Assembly: GCF_000234355.1 (NCBI RefSeq)
Contig: NZ_AGQV01000001.1
Location: forward strand, 558,001 to 622,000
Direction of reading: 5' to 3'
Origin: Gluconobacter morbifer G707
GTDB taxonomy: Bacteria; Pseudomonadota; Alphaproteobacteria; Acetobacterales; Acetobacteraceae
Length of the DNA stretch: 64,000 nt
Shown: positions 7,659 through 16,214 of the stretch, in pieces
Numbering within the stretch: the first letter of the stretch is position 1
Layout of the letters: the number at the start of each line of letters is the position of its first letter
The notes under the pieces: model-generated
Seen by the model: the letters and a program-made list of their open reading frames with translations, nothing else
Told to the model about the DNA's origin: nothing
The model's database searches: none
Made by a program: the position numbers and the translations under genes

Positions 7659-8804
7659 ATGCCAGACTCCTCTTTTCCAACCGATCCTGTTCCGCTGGCG
7701 CGGGATCTGCTGCGATGCAGGTCCGTTACGCCGGCTGATGACGGGGCTCAGGCGCTTCTGGCGGCTGAACTGGAAAAGATGGGGTTCGAGGTTTTTGCGC
7801 TGCCTTTCGGGCCGCCTGATGCTCCGACGCCCAATCTGTATGCCCGGATCGGGCAGGGCCGTCCTTCCCTCTGCTTTGCCGGACATACGGATGTTGTTCC
7901 GCCGGGCGCGGGATGGACGCATGACCCGTTTGCCGCCGAACTGCGCGACGGGCGGCTGTACGGGCGGGGCATTGCGGACATGAAGGGCGGAGTGGCCTGT
8001 TCCGTGGCCGCCATTGCGCGGTTTCTGGAAAAGCATCCGCTGAACGGCTCCATTTCTCTCCTGCTGACGGGGGATGAGGAAGGGCCGGCCCGTTTCGGTA
8101 CGAAACCTGTCATCGCATGGCTGGCGGTGCGGGACGAGCTGCCGGATTTCTGCCTGCTGGGTGAGCCGACCAATCCGACGGCCCTGGGGGATACGATCAA
8201 GATCGGGCGGCGTGGCAGCATGAATGCCGAGATCGTCGTCAATGGGGTGCAGGGTCATGTGGCTTATCCCCATCTGGCCGATAATCCGGTCCACCGTCTG
8301 CTGGCGGTCCTGATGGATCTGACCGGGCGGACGCTTGATGATGGAACGGAGTGGTTTGCACCGTCCTCCCTTCAGGTCACGAGCGTGGATGTCGGGAATG
8401 CGGCGACCAACGTCATCCCTGCAGACGCACGCGCTCGTCTGAATATCCGTTTCAATGACCGGCATACGGGCGCGGCCCTTTCGGACTGGATCAGGGCGAC
8501 AGTGGCCCGACATGCTCCGGATGCGACGGTGGATATCGCCATCAGCGGCGAGGCGTTCCTGACGCAGCCGGGCAAGGCTGTGGAAGAACTTTCGCAAGCC
8601 GTCCGGCAGGTTACGGGCCGCACACCGAAGCTCGATACGGGGGGAGGGACGTCGGATGCGCGGTTCATCGCGCCGTTCTGCCCCGTGGCGGAATTCGGGC
8701 TTGTGGGTGCGACGATGCACAAGCGGGACGAGCATGTGGATGTCTCGACGCTTGAGGACCTGACACGCATCTATCTGACATTCATGGAAGGATTTGGCCT
8801 GTGA
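7659..8804 (+). CDS. dapE: Succinyl-diaminopimelate desuccinylase
   Basis: DapE is a zinc aminoacylase-type (M20) enzyme that removes succinate from N-succinyl-LL-diaminopimelate. The 381-residue protein shows the metal-site motifs CFAGHTDVVPPG (about 68-79), GRGIADMKGG (about 104-113, with the bridging Asp), TGDEEGPA (catalytic Glu pair), LGEPT and, near the end, MHKRDEHVD. The gene lies directly behind dapD, and its stop overlaps the GTG start of the next membrane-protein gene (GTGA). Function is secure from motifs and context. Confidence 0.97.
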   Translation: MPDSSFPTDPVPLARDLLRCRSVTPADDGAQALLAAELEKMGFEVFALPFGPPDAPTPNLYARIGQGRPSLCFAGHTDVVPPGAGWTHDPFAAELRDGRLYGRGIADMKGGVACSVAAIARFLEKHPLNGSISLLLTGDEEGPARFGTKPVIAWLAVRDELPDFCLLGEPTNPTALGDTIKIGRRGSMNAEIVVNGVQGHVAYPHLADNPVHRLLAVLMDLTGRTLDDGTEWFAPSSLQVTSVDVGNAATNVIPADARARLNIRFNDRHTGAALSDWIRATVARHAPDATVDIAISGEAFLTQPGKAVEELSQAVRQVTGRTPKLDTGGGTSDARFIAPFCPVAEFGLVGATMHKRDEHVDVSTLEDLTRIYLTFMEGFGL

Positions 8805-9424
8805 CTCCAGAACGTCCAAACGGGCTTCCGCCAGTCAATGGCATGAGCATTCCGCTTGGGGTCTGGCTGCTGGGCCGCGGTCGGGCGGAGGGGATGAACT
8901 GTTTCGCCCCGGGGGCACAGGCGCTGCTGGGCGCTCTGGCCCCGACGATCGCAATGGCGCTGATCGGGCTCGGGCTGTCGTTCCTGCTACCGCACGACCA
9001 GCGTGGCATGGGACTGACGCGGGCGCTGGTCCCGCTGGTCTGTACGCTGGTCCAGCTTCTGGTTTCCGAACTCTATGCCAGTGCCCTGAGCCGCAAGGGC
9101 CTCTGGACGCGGTATGCCACGGCGTCGCTGTGGTGTGGGTGGCTTCCGCTGGTCATGCTGATCGTGGCGCAGGGCGTTCTGCGGCTGCTGCTGCCGGATG
9201 CCGCCGCGTCATCCTCGACGCTTGCCGGCATGGGGCTCGGGGTTCAGATCTACAGCCTGTGGCTCACCTGGTACGTGACGAAAGTGGGGCTGCTAACCAC
9301 GGGCTGGCAGGCGGCTCTGATGACCGTCCTGCAGACTGTCGCTGTCATGATTCTGCTGACCGTTCTCTGGCTGCTGCCGCCCCATTACAACGCAGTCGTT
9401 GACATGTTTGGCACCGCCTACTGA
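8801..9424 (+). CDS. Multi-pass membrane protein of unknown function
   Basis: The 207-residue product starts from a GTG that overlaps the dapE stop by four bases. It contains about five hydrophobic segments (around residues 42-64, 77-95, 108-135, 142-165 and 172-195) separated by short loops, and no enzyme motif. I do not recognise a characterised family; the overall form recalls Yip1-type bacterial membrane proteins, but this is weak. The translational overlap with dapE suggests it is co-expressed with the lysine/peptidoglycan precursor genes. Its 3' end overlaps the convergent truA by seven bases, so the two stop codons interlock. Confidence 0.75.
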   Translation: MTPERPNGLPPVNGMSIPLGVWLLGRGRAEGMNCFAPGAQALLGALAPTIAMALIGLGLSFLLPHDQRGMGLTRALVPLVCTLVQLLVSELYASALSRKGLWTRYATASLWCGWLPLVMLIVAQGVLRLLLPDAAASSSTLAGMGLGVQIYSLWLTWYVTKVGLLTTGWQAALMTVLQTVAVMILLTVLWLLPPHYNAVVDMFGTAY

Positions 9425-10224
9425 CGGGCCTGTTGGCTGAAGGGGTCTTCCGGGTAACCGACGCCCGTCAGGCACAGGCCTTCTGGCGGAGAGGTGGGGC
9501 CTGCCATGCAGCGGTTTCTGGCGGCCAGGGCCTCGCCCATCCTGTCGGGTGTCCATTGTCCCGAGCCGACGAGGGCCAGGGAGCCCACCATGTTCCTGAC
9601 CTGATGATGCAGGAATGACCGGGCTTTCGTGTTGATGATGACGCATTCGCCTTCCCGGTGAACCGTCAGGACGTCAAGGGTGCGGATCGGGCTGTTCGCC
9701 TGACAGGCCGCGGCCCGGAAAGACGTGAAATCATGCTGCCCCAGCAGATGGTTTGCTCCCTCCTGCATGGCCTGCACATCGAGCCGGCGTCTGACGTGCC
9801 AGACCTGTCCTTCCATCAGGGCGGGACGGCTGGCGCGGTTCAGGATCGTGAAGCGGTAGCTGCGCCAGATAGCGGAGAAGCGGGCGCTCCAGTCCGCGGG
9901 GACGGAGGCGGCCTGCAGAACGACGACGCGGTGGGGCTTGAGGTGATAGTTCATGCCGTCCCGGATCTGACGGGCATCAATCTTTCCATCGGCCGGGAAA
10001 TCGAGATGCACGACCAGCCCGGTGGCATGGACGCCGGCATCCGTCCGGCCCGCCGTAATGCTCGGAACGGGGCGGCCGCGAACCAGTTTCGTGGCGGCTG
10101 CTTCGATCAGTCCCTGGATGGACACGCCATTGGTCTGACGCTGCCAGCCGACATAGCCGGTACCGTCATATTCGATCCGGATGGCCCAGCGGACGAAGGC
10201 GGCTCCGGCGTCCGTTTCAGCCAA
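9418..10224 (-). CDS. truA: tRNA pseudouridine(38-40) synthase TruA
   Basis: TruA isomerises uridines 38-40 in the anticodon stem of many tRNAs. The 268-residue protein has the motif I GYVGWQRQ near residue 24, the catalytic loop AGRTDAGVHA (58-67, nucleophile Asp62), the FHHQVRNMVG-type motif as FLHHQVRNMVGSL, and a C-terminal APPEGL-like element (SPPEGLCLTGVGYP). Its start overlaps the end of fmt by eight bases, forming a def-fmt-truA operon on the minus strand. This order is common in alphaproteobacteria. Confidence 0.96.
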   Translation of the reverse strand: MAETDAGAAFVRWAIRIEYDGTGYVGWQRQTNGVSIQGLIEAAATKLVRGRPVPSITAGRTDAGVHATGLVVHLDFPADGKIDARQIRDGMNYHLKPHRVVVLQAASVPADWSARFSAIWRSYRFTILNRASRPALMEGQVWHVRRRLDVQAMQEGANHLLGQHDFTSFRAAACQANSPIRTLDVLTVHREGECVIINTKARSFLHHQVRNMVGSLALVGSGQWTPDRMGEALAARNRCMAGPTSPPEGLCLTGVGYPEDPFSQQARQ

Positions 10225-11128
10225 AACGCGTCCCTTTCGGCACGGGACGTCCGCGCAGGAAGTCCGGGACGCTCATCATGCTGCGTCCCGGTAGCTGAAG
10301 CCGCTCGAGGCGGATGGCGCCGTCTCCGCAGGCAATGGTCAGGTCGTCATCCAGCGTTACGCCCGCTTCGGCGCCCTGCCGGTCGGGGAGTGGTGTGACG
10401 GCGCCGATCTTGAGAACTGTGTCGCCCCATGTCGTGAAAGCGCCGGGCCATGGCGTGAAGCCCCGGACCTGACGGTCGATCTCGGCGCAGGAGCGTGTCC
10501 AGTCGATGCGTCCGTCTTCCCGTGTCAGGCGTTCGGCATAGGTGACACCGGTGCTGGGCTGCGGAACGGCGGGCGGCTGTTCTGCCAGTGCCCGCACGAT
10601 CAGGCGGCCACTCATGGTTGCCAGACGGTCATGGAGGGTGGTTGCGGTATCCGTGGCGGAAATCGGTGTTGCCTCTTCCAGAAGCACGGCGCCGGTGTCC
10701 AGTCCTTCGTCCATCTGCATGATGGAAATTCCCGTCCGGGTGTCTCCCGCGACGAGAGCGGACTGGATGGGGGAGGCGCCGCGCCACCGGGGGAGAAGGC
10801 TGGCATGGATGTTCAGGCAGCCGAGACGGGGGGCGTCCAGCATCTCGCGCGGCAGGATCAGGCCATAGGCCGCCACGACGGCGGCATCGGCTTCAAGGGC
10901 TGCGAAGGCCGCATGTTCGGCCGGGTCCCGACGGACGCGCGCAGGTGTGCGGACTTCGATCCCCGCAGCCTCGGCGGCGTCATGGACGGGTGAGCGCCTG
11001 AGCGCCTTGCCCCGGCCCGCCGGGCGCGGGGGCTGCGTGTAGACGGCCAGAATGTCGTGACCTGCCTTCAGCAGGGCCTGAAGTGCCGGAACCGCAAAGT
11101 CCGGTGTTCCCATGAAGATCAGCCGCAT
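10217..11128 (-). CDS. fmt: Methionyl-tRNA formyltransferase
   Basis: Fmt formylates initiator Met-tRNA using 10-formyl-tetrahydrofolate. The 303-residue protein begins MRLIFMGTPDFAVPALQALL, has the catalytic NIHASLLPRWRGASPIQ segment near residues 107-123 and the MDEGLDTGAVL motif, and ends in the OB-fold C-terminal domain. It sits between def (six bases upstream) and truA (overlapping), so modification and removal of the formyl group are co-encoded. No oddity seen. Confidence 0.97.
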   Translation of the reverse strand: MRLIFMGTPDFAVPALQALLKAGHDILAVYTQPPRPAGRGKALRRSPVHDAAEAAGIEVRTPARVRRDPAEHAAFAALEADAAVVAAYGLILPREMLDAPRLGCLNIHASLLPRWRGASPIQSALVAGDTRTGISIMQMDEGLDTGAVLLEEATPISATDTATTLHDRLATMSGRLIVRALAEQPPAVPQPSTGVTYAERLTREDGRIDWTRSCAEIDRQVRGFTPWPGAFTTWGDTVLKIGAVTPLPDRQGAEAGVTLDDDLTIACGDGAIRLERLQLPGRSMMSVPDFLRGRPVPKGTRFG

Positions 11129-11134
11129 GGGATC

Positions 11135-11689
11135 TCAGCGCCTTTTCAGTTTCTGCTCTTTGGCGAGACGGCGCATGATCATGTTGCGCTTGATGGTTGA
11201 AAGATGATCCACGAAAAGGATGCCTTCCAGATGGTCCATCTCATGCTGGATGCAGGTGGCCAAAAGATCGGATGCTTCCTTTTCGATGATGTCACCGGCC
11301 AGGTTGCGATACCGCACGCGAATGGATTCGGGACGGACCACTTCCGCGTACTGGTTCGGCAGGGAAAGGCAGCCTTCCTCGCGGACGGCCATCTGCTCGG
11401 AATCCGATACGATCTCCGGGTTGATCAGGACGATCGGTTCGCGCGGTGCATCCTCTTCGGCGACATCCACTAGGGCAAAACGCAGGCTGTGTCCGACCTG
11501 GGGGGCGGCCAGGCCAATGCCGGGCGCCTTGTACATGGCGGAAAACATGCCCGGAAGCTGCTCGCGGATGAAAGCCATGTCTTCGGGGCGGACGTCGCGC
11601 GTGACCTGCCGGAGGACCGGCTGCGGGGCGATCAGAATCGGGGTCGGCGGCACTTCGTCGATGCCGGACAGGAAATCGAATTCGCTCAT
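11135..11689 (-). CDS. def: Peptide deformylase
   Basis: Def removes the N-formyl group from nascent proteins. The 184-residue protein holds all three family motifs: GIGLAAPQVG (57-66), EEGCLSLP (104-111, metal ligand Cys107) and QHEMDHLEG (148-156, metal ligands His149 and His153 with catalytic Glu150). This is the type 1 arrangement used by Gram-negative bacteria with Fe(II). It is the first gene of the def-fmt-truA operon; the divergent hsp20 gene starts 180 bases away. Confidence 0.97.
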   Translation of the reverse strand: MSEFDFLSGIDEVPPTPILIAPQPVLRQVTRDVRPEDMAFIREQLPGMFSAMYKAPGIGLAAPQVGHSLRFALVDVAEEDAPREPIVLINPEIVSDSEQMAVREEGCLSLPNQYAEVVRPESIRVRYRNLAGDIIEKEASDLLATCIQHEMDHLEGILFVDHLSTIKRNMIMRRLAKEQKLKRR

Positions 11690-11765
11690 ATCCTGCGATG
11701 TAGCGGGAGGCAGCGTCTTGTGCCAGTCCCGCAGGCTCTTTCAGGCAGGGTTTGCGCCGTGAACG

Positions 11766-11791
11766 CTTGCATCCGGATCGCTCCCGCCCAT
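11766..11791 (+). promoter_or_regulatory. Candidate sigma-32 (heat-shock) promoter
   Basis: CTTGCA at 11766-11771 is followed after 15 bases by CCCAT at 11787-11791 (CCCATAT). This resembles the RpoH consensus CTTGAA-N13-17-CCCCATnT and lies about 80 bases before an hsp20 gene, where such a promoter is expected. The -35 has one mismatch in the core. Sequence match only. Confidence 0.5.
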
Positions 11792-11868
11792 ATTCTTCCA
11801 GACACCCGGATGCCTCGAGGAGGGTCCGACGCCACGACTGTCTCGCTCATGGAGGAGGCTCAGCCCTT

Positions 11869-12381
11869 ATGTCCGGTCGCCTGTTCACATCTCCGATGTT
11901 TCTCGGTTTCGATCATCTCGAGCAGATGCTCGAGCGTGCCGCGAAATCCACTTCGGACGGTTATCCTCCCTATAACATCGAACAGCTCAGTTCCACGGCC
12001 CTGCGGATCACGCTGGCGGTTGCCGGGTTCGTGATGGAAGACCTTCAGATCACGCAGGAAGACAACCAGCTCGTTATTCGTGGCCGTCAGACCGATGACA
12101 GTCAGGGGCGTGTCTTCCTGCACCGGGGGATCGCCGCGCGGCAGTTCCACAAGGCTTTTGTGCTAGCTGAGGGAATCGAAATCGGCGGCGCGTGGCTTGA
12201 CAATGGCCTGCTGCACATCGATCTCCTCCGTCCCGAGCCGGAAGTCCGCGTCAAGCGGATCGCCATCACACAGGGGCGGCGGTCATCTTCTCCGTCCCAG
12301 ACCGTCGATCATGATGTCGTTTCTCCCGTCATCAAGCCGCGGCGACCGCGTCCTGCGGCCCGTGATCTGGAAGACGACTGA
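11869..12381 (+). CDS. Small heat-shock protein (Hsp20/alpha-crystallin family)
   Basis: The 170-residue product is an IbpA-like holdase chaperone. The N-terminus (PMFLGFDHLEQMLERA) and the PPYNIEQL entry strand are typical of bacterial class A small Hsps; the alpha-crystallin domain spans about residues 30-125 and contains GVAARQF-like GIAARQFHKAF and a GLLHIDL strand. A Ser/Pro/Arg-rich tail follows, with VKRIAI as a possible I-x-I anchor. I use the ATG at 11869 because GGAGGAGG (11851-11858) sits ten bases upstream; the longer frame from 11752 is unconvincing. A sigma-32-like promoter precedes it. DUF1150 and RidA genes follow on the same strand. Confidence 0.92.
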   Translation: MSGRLFTSPMFLGFDHLEQMLERAAKSTSDGYPPYNIEQLSSTALRITLAVAGFVMEDLQITQEDNQLVIRGRQTDDSQGRVFLHRGIAARQFHKAFVLAEGIEIGGAWLDNGLLHIDLLRPEPEVRVKRIAITQGRRSSSPSQTVDHDVVSPVIKPRRPRPAARDLEDD

Positions 12382-12469
12382 GCTTTTTACGTCCGTTTCC
12401 GCGGATTTCTTCTCCTTTTTTCTCCTATTTCAGCCCGGCCCTGTCGCCGGGTTTCAGAAGGAACCGGCC

Positions 12470-12721
12470 TTGAACAACACCTTCCAAAACGGCGAGCCGG
12501 CGGAAGAAGTCCTTCCCGCCGATCTGCGTCAGATCACGGGACAGCAGCTTCGTACACTGGGCCTGTCCCAGCTGGCTTATGTGAAGTCCGTCATCCATGA
12601 CGGAGAACTGGTCGTGGCGATCCATGCTGCGGACGGAACTCCGATGGCTGTGGCGGATGATGAGGAAAGCGCGCTGGACGCGATCCTCGAACATGAGATG
12701 ATCCCCACCCTCCTGCAGTAA
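12470..12721 (+). CDS. DUF1150 family protein
   Basis: An 83-residue protein read from the TTG at 12470 (AGAAGGA lies about eight bases upstream). It contains the DUF1150 pattern LRTLGLSQLAYVKSV followed by VVAIHAADGTPMAVADDEESA, ending in an acidic helix. The family is small, soluble and of unknown function, and in alphaproteobacteria is typically found beside an hsp20 gene, as here; a link to heat-shock response is therefore inferred from context only. The RidA gene follows after 12 bases. Confidence 0.85.
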   Translation: MNNTFQNGEPAEEVLPADLRQITGQQLRTLGLSQLAYVKSVIHDGELVVAIHAADGTPMAVADDEESALDAILEHEMIPTLLQ

Positions 12722-12733
12722 AGGACCACCCGG

Positions 12734-13096
12734 GTGAGCTCCACTTCCACCATTGCCCGTCACCTTGAGGAAGACCGTCTCTGCGGTGTCGTTGTCCATA
12801 ACGGTCTCGCCTATCTCGCCGGGCAGGTCGCGGATGACGCCACGCTGGATACGGAAGGTCAGACGATCGATATCCTGCGCCAGATCGATTCTCTTCTGGC
12901 GTCCCTGGGGACGGACAAGACGAGGCTCCTTTCCGTGCAGATCTTTCTGACGGATATCAGCGAGATCGGCGCCATGAACCGGGCATGGGATGCGTGGCTT
13001 GACCCGGATCACAAACCGGCCCGGGCGACTGTTGAAGCCCGTCTTGCCGATCCTGACTGGCGGGTGGAAATCACGGCGATTGCTGCCCTGCGCTGA
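12734..13096 (+). CDS. RidA/YjgF/YER057c family protein
   Basis: A 120-residue protein from a GTG start. It shows the RidA trimer fold landmarks: VVHNGLAYLAGQVADD near residues 20-35, LRQIDSLLASLG, and the SVQIFLTD strand followed by the PARATVEARLADPDWRVEITAIA end, with the Arg of PARATVE that binds the carboxylate of imine substrates. Archetypal RidA hydrolyses reactive enamine/imine intermediates from PLP enzymes; this copy is of the 'Rid subfamily' type often called endoribonuclease-like, and its substrate is not known. Last gene before a strong hairpin terminator. Confidence 0.9.
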   Translation: MSSTSTIARHLEEDRLCGVVVHNGLAYLAGQVADDATLDTEGQTIDILRQIDSLLASLGTDKTRLLSVQIFLTDISEIGAMNRAWDAWLDPDHKPARATVEARLADPDWRVEITAIAALR

Positions 13097-13122
13097 CATC
13101 GGGTCTTTTTCGTCCCGAAAGG

Positions 13123-13160
13123 AAAAAAGCACGTCCCGTCAGCGTCAGGCGTGCTTTTCT
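13123..13160. terminator. Bidirectional intrinsic terminator
   Basis: AAAAGCACG at 13125-13133 pairs perfectly with CGTGCTTTT at 13150-13158 around a 16-base loop. The A-run on one side and T-run on the other give an intrinsic terminator in both directions, serving the hsp20-DUF1150-RidA unit and the convergent lptABC-rpoN operon. Confidence 0.8.
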
Positions 13161-13163
13161 GTT

Positions 13164-14486
13164 TCAGTCTTCCCGGATCATCCGTCGGCGCTGACTGGAT
13201 TTCGCAAGGCCCAGCCCTTCACGATACTTGGCGACCGTTCGTCTCTGGATGGAAAAACCTTCTTTCTGCAAGCAGGCGGTCAGAGCGTCATCCGACATGA
13301 TGTCCTTGCCTTCATTTGCGATCAGGGTGCGGATGCGGTGCTGGATCGTCCCTGCGCTCCGGGCTGTTCCGTCCGCGCCGGGCAGGGCGGTCGAAAAGAA
13401 CATGCGCAGGGGTAAAATCCCGCGTGGCGTGTCCATGTACTTTCCGTTCACGATACGACTGACCGTGCTGTCATGCAGCCCCGTTCGGCTCGCGACGTCC
13501 TGCATGGTCAGGGGACGCAGGGCAGATAGGCCATCGTGCAGGAATGCCGCCTGCTGTTTCACGAGTTCCGCACCGATTTTCAGGATGGATTGACGGCGAT
13601 TTTCCATCGCTCTGACCAGCGCCTGTGCCTCACCCGCCAGAGCCAGCAGGGCGCGCCCGGTTTCGCTCCGGCTGTCGAGACGGCCCTGCATGTCCATGTC
13701 CACGCTGATGGTCGGGAGCAGGCGTGCATTGAAACTCAGCCGGAAGCCTGTCCCATGCGCACGGACGATCAGGTCTGGCTCTACAGGCTGCACGGGGTGT
13801 TGCGGATCAAAGCTCGGGCGGGGATCAAGACGCTGGATTTCCGCCAGCATGTCCAGCAGATCGCTTTGTTCCACGCTGCATTTTTCGCGGAGTTTTCGCC
13901 AGTCCCGGCGGGCGAGAAGGTCAAGATGCCCGAGCAGCGCCTCCATGGCGGGATCAAGGCGGTTTCTGACACGAAGCTGCGCTGCCAGACATTCTTCCAG
14001 CGACCGGGCAAATATTCCGACAGGCTCCAGAAACAGAAGGGTCTGACGGATGGCTTCCAGCCGTTCGGCCGGGAAGCCGAGTATTCCTGACAGGTCCGTT
14101 ATGGAAACGGGCAGCCGTCCTGCATCATCCAGACAATCCAGAAGATATAATGCTGCGGCCTGTTCGGTGGGGTCAGGGAAGGAAAGCCGGATCTGCTGAC
14201 TGATGCCGTCCCGCAGGGAGGGAGGGGGAGCCGCGGTTTCGGGACGCTCCTGCGCGCTGGTGAAACGCTCCGGATCATCGTCATGGAATTCTGTCGGCTC
14301 CATGGCCTCGGGAGCAGGCGCCGTATCGGCACGCTCCAGCACCAGAAGGGGATTCTGTTCCGCGATCTGCTGGAGATGCTGCGCCAGATCCACCTGCGTC
14401 ATTTGCAGCAGTGCGATCGCCTGACGCAGTTGTGGCGTCATGACGGGAGATTGTGACTGGCGCTGGATCAGACCGGGAGCAAGCAT
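13164..14486 (-). CDS. rpoN: RNA polymerase sigma-54 factor
   Basis: This 440-residue sigma factor recognises -24/-12 promoters and needs an AAA+ activator. Region I is Gln/Leu-rich (MTPQLRQAIALLQMTQVDLAQHL), an acidic region II follows, then the core-binding domain, the helix-turn-helix (TMQDVASRTGLHDSTVSRIVNGKY) and the RpoN box (RRTVAKYREGLGL near residue 420). It is at the short end of the family. It is the last gene of the lpt operon, 31 bases after lptB. The hpf and ptsN genes that usually follow are missing: a terminator comes immediately. Its regulon probably includes nitrogen genes, but no activator gene is in the window. Confidence 0.96.
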   Translation of the reverse strand: MLAPGLIQRQSQSPVMTPQLRQAIALLQMTQVDLAQHLQQIAEQNPLLVLERADTAPAPEAMEPTEFHDDDPERFTSAQERPETAAPPPSLRDGISQQIRLSFPDPTEQAAALYLLDCLDDAGRLPVSITDLSGILGFPAERLEAIRQTLLFLEPVGIFARSLEECLAAQLRVRNRLDPAMEALLGHLDLLARRDWRKLREKCSVEQSDLLDMLAEIQRLDPRPSFDPQHPVQPVEPDLIVRAHGTGFRLSFNARLLPTISVDMDMQGRLDSRSETGRALLALAGEAQALVRAMENRRQSILKIGAELVKQQAAFLHDGLSALRPLTMQDVASRTGLHDSTVSRIVNGKYMDTPRGILPLRMFFSTALPGADGTARSAGTIQHRIRTLIANEGKDIMSDDALTACLQKEGFSIQRRTVAKYREGLGLAKSSQRRRMIRED

Positions 14487-14517
14487 CCCGGTATTCTATC
14501 TCGTTACGCTACAGTGA

Positions 14518-15276
14518 TTACAGGGAGAAGTTTTCGCCCAGATAGACGCGGCGGACATCCTCGTTGGCCACGATGGCTTCCGGCGTTCCTTCCATCAGGA
14601 CCTGGCCACTATGCATGATATAGGCGCGGTCAATGACTTCGAGCGTTTCACGGACGTTATGGTCCGTGATCAGCACGCCGATGCCACGATCCTTCAGGTG
14701 CGAAACCAGATCACGGATTTCTCCCACCGCAATGGGGTCAATACCGGCGAGCGGTTCATCCAGAAGGATGTAATTCGGCTGACTGGCCAGGGCACGGGCA
14801 ATTTCGAGACGTCGCCGCTCACCACCGGACAGGGCGAGGGACGGTGAGCGCCGCAGATGCGTGATGCCGAACTCCGCCAGAAGCCCGTTCAGCATGAGGT
14901 CGCGTTTTTCCGGGTCGGGCTCGACCACTTCCAGCGCGGCCATGATGTTCTGTTCCACGTTCAGGCCGCGGAAAATGCTGGCTTCCTGCGGTAGATATCC
15001 GACGCCTAGACGCGCGCGGCGGTACATCGGCAACTGCGTGATGTCAGCCCCGTCAAGCGTGATGGAGCCCGTATCCGGCTGCACCAGACCGACGATCATG
15101 TAGAAGCTGGTCGTCTTGCCTGCGCCATTCGGTCCGAGGAGCCCGACGGCTTCGCCGCGCTGGACCTGGAGGGAGACATTCCGCACCACGGCGCGTTTCT
15201 TGTATGTCTTGCCGATACCACTGGCGACCAGCCCGGTCGCGGGCACGTCAGTTTCGGGGCTGTAGGGTTCTGTCAC
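14518..15276 (-). CDS. lptB: LPS export ABC transporter ATP-binding protein LptB
   Basis: LptB powers extraction of lipopolysaccharide from the inner membrane with LptF/LptG and feeds the LptC-LptA bridge. The 252-residue protein has Walker A GPNGAGKTT (about 49-57), Q-loop, the LSGGERRRLEIARAL signature and Walker B YILLDEPLAGIDP, then the switch His (ITDHNVRETL). The start overlaps the end of lptA by four bases. The genes for LptFG are not in this window. Confidence 0.96.
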   Translation of the reverse strand: MTEPYSPETDVPATGLVASGIGKTYKKRAVVRNVSLQVQRGEAVGLLGPNGAGKTTSFYMIVGLVQPDTGSITLDGADITQLPMYRRARLGVGYLPQEASIFRGLNVEQNIMAALEVVEPDPEKRDLMLNGLLAEFGITHLRRSPSLALSGGERRRLEIARALASQPNYILLDEPLAGIDPIAVGEIRDLVSHLKDRGIGVLITDHNVRETLEVIDRAYIMHSGQVLMEGTPEAIVANEDVRRVYLGENFSL

Positions 15277-16214
15277 TTGGGGGCAGCCTCATTCGGTACG
15301 ACCAGACCCTGGATCGGCGAGTCTGTTCCCGGCAGCATGGTGGCGATGCCGGTCTTCATGTTGACGATGGCCTGTGAGCCATTGTTCTGGTTCTGCCCCT
15401 GCGTCACATGCACATGACCGACCAGGCGGGCAATCTGCGTGTCGAACATGTAAACGCCGCGGTCTCCCGTTGCAGTCTGCGTCTGGGTGCGGAGGACAAC
15501 ATGCCCCCAGCCATAGGCGCGGTCCAGCTTGGACGATCCGCCGCCGAGCGGGCCTGCGGCATCGTTCTGGCTGGCCTGCTGGGGCTGTCCGGCTGGTGGG
15601 GGCGCTTCCGGCTTGCTGAACGAGACCAGGACATCCGCCTTGACCTGCTTGCCGTCATTGGTCGTGACGGTTGCGTCTCCACGGCCGACCGACATGCGGG
15701 TTCTGGAATGATATTCCATGACGTCCCGCGCGGTCAGGACATCCTGTGGCGTGGTCAGCTTCAGGTGTTTGCCCGTCATGACCATGACCGCCTGGTCCAT
15801 GTCATAAAGGGCATGATCGCCCCAGCCCTGATCGGTCTGGTTGTAGATATGGACATGCCCGCGTGCCTCGATCCGGTACAGTTCGAGAGAACCGCCCATC
15901 GGGTCCGCGCCGCCGCCGGACTGGCTGTTATCCGCCGGTGGGGGAGGCGCGGGCTGTCCGGGTGGCGGGGTTTTCTTGCGGAGATATCCGATGAGCGTGT
16001 CCGCATCCACGGTCACGTCTCCCCTGACGGCACGCGCACCGCCCGTGAGGGTAACGGTCTGGGCGTTGCGGTCGTAGATTTCCTCGTTTTTCCAGAACAG
16101 GCGCACAGCTTCACCGTGGGACATGTCCAGTCCTTCGGCATGTGCGGCAGGCTCATGGGGCAGGCCCAGAACCAGACCGGCAGCAACAAGAAAAGGGGCG
16201 GTGCGGCTCATCAT
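15273..16214 (-). CDS. lptA: LPS transport periplasmic protein LptA
   Basis: LptA forms the periplasmic beta-jellyroll bridge that carries LPS to the outer membrane. The 313-residue precursor has a signal peptide (hydrophobic residues about 7-19, probable cleavage after AHA at 23-25) and OstA-like repeats (TLTGGARAVRGDVTVDADTL; DVMEYHSRTRMSVGRGDATV; VLVSFSKPE). It is much longer than the 185 residues of E. coli LptA; the extra length is in Pro/Gly/Gln-rich loops (around 87-110 and 200-225). Four-base overlaps link it to lptC upstream and lptB downstream. Function is assigned by position and OstA pattern. Confidence 0.9.
   Translation of the reverse strand: MMSRTAPFLVAAGLVLGLPHEPAAHAEGLDMSHGEAVRLFWKNEEIYDRNAQTVTLTGGARAVRGDVTVDADTLIGYLRKKTPPPGQPAPPPPADNSQSGGGADPMGGSLELYRIEARGHVHIYNQTDQGWGDHALYDMDQAVMVMTGKHLKLTTPQDVLTARDVMEYHSRTRMSVGRGDATVTTNDGKQVKADVLVSFSKPEAPPPAGQPQQASQNDAAGPLGGGSSKLDRAYGWGHVVLRTQTQTATGDRGVYMFDTQIARLVGHVHVTQGQNQNNGSQAIVNMKTGIATMLPGTDSPIQGLVVPNEAAPK

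Noticed and set aside
6711-8819. 702-codon frame on the minus strand opposite dapD and dapE
   Set aside because: It is antisense to two certain genes, is rich in Arg/His/Gln/Pro, and matches no fold; long antisense frames are expected in this GC-rich codon usage.
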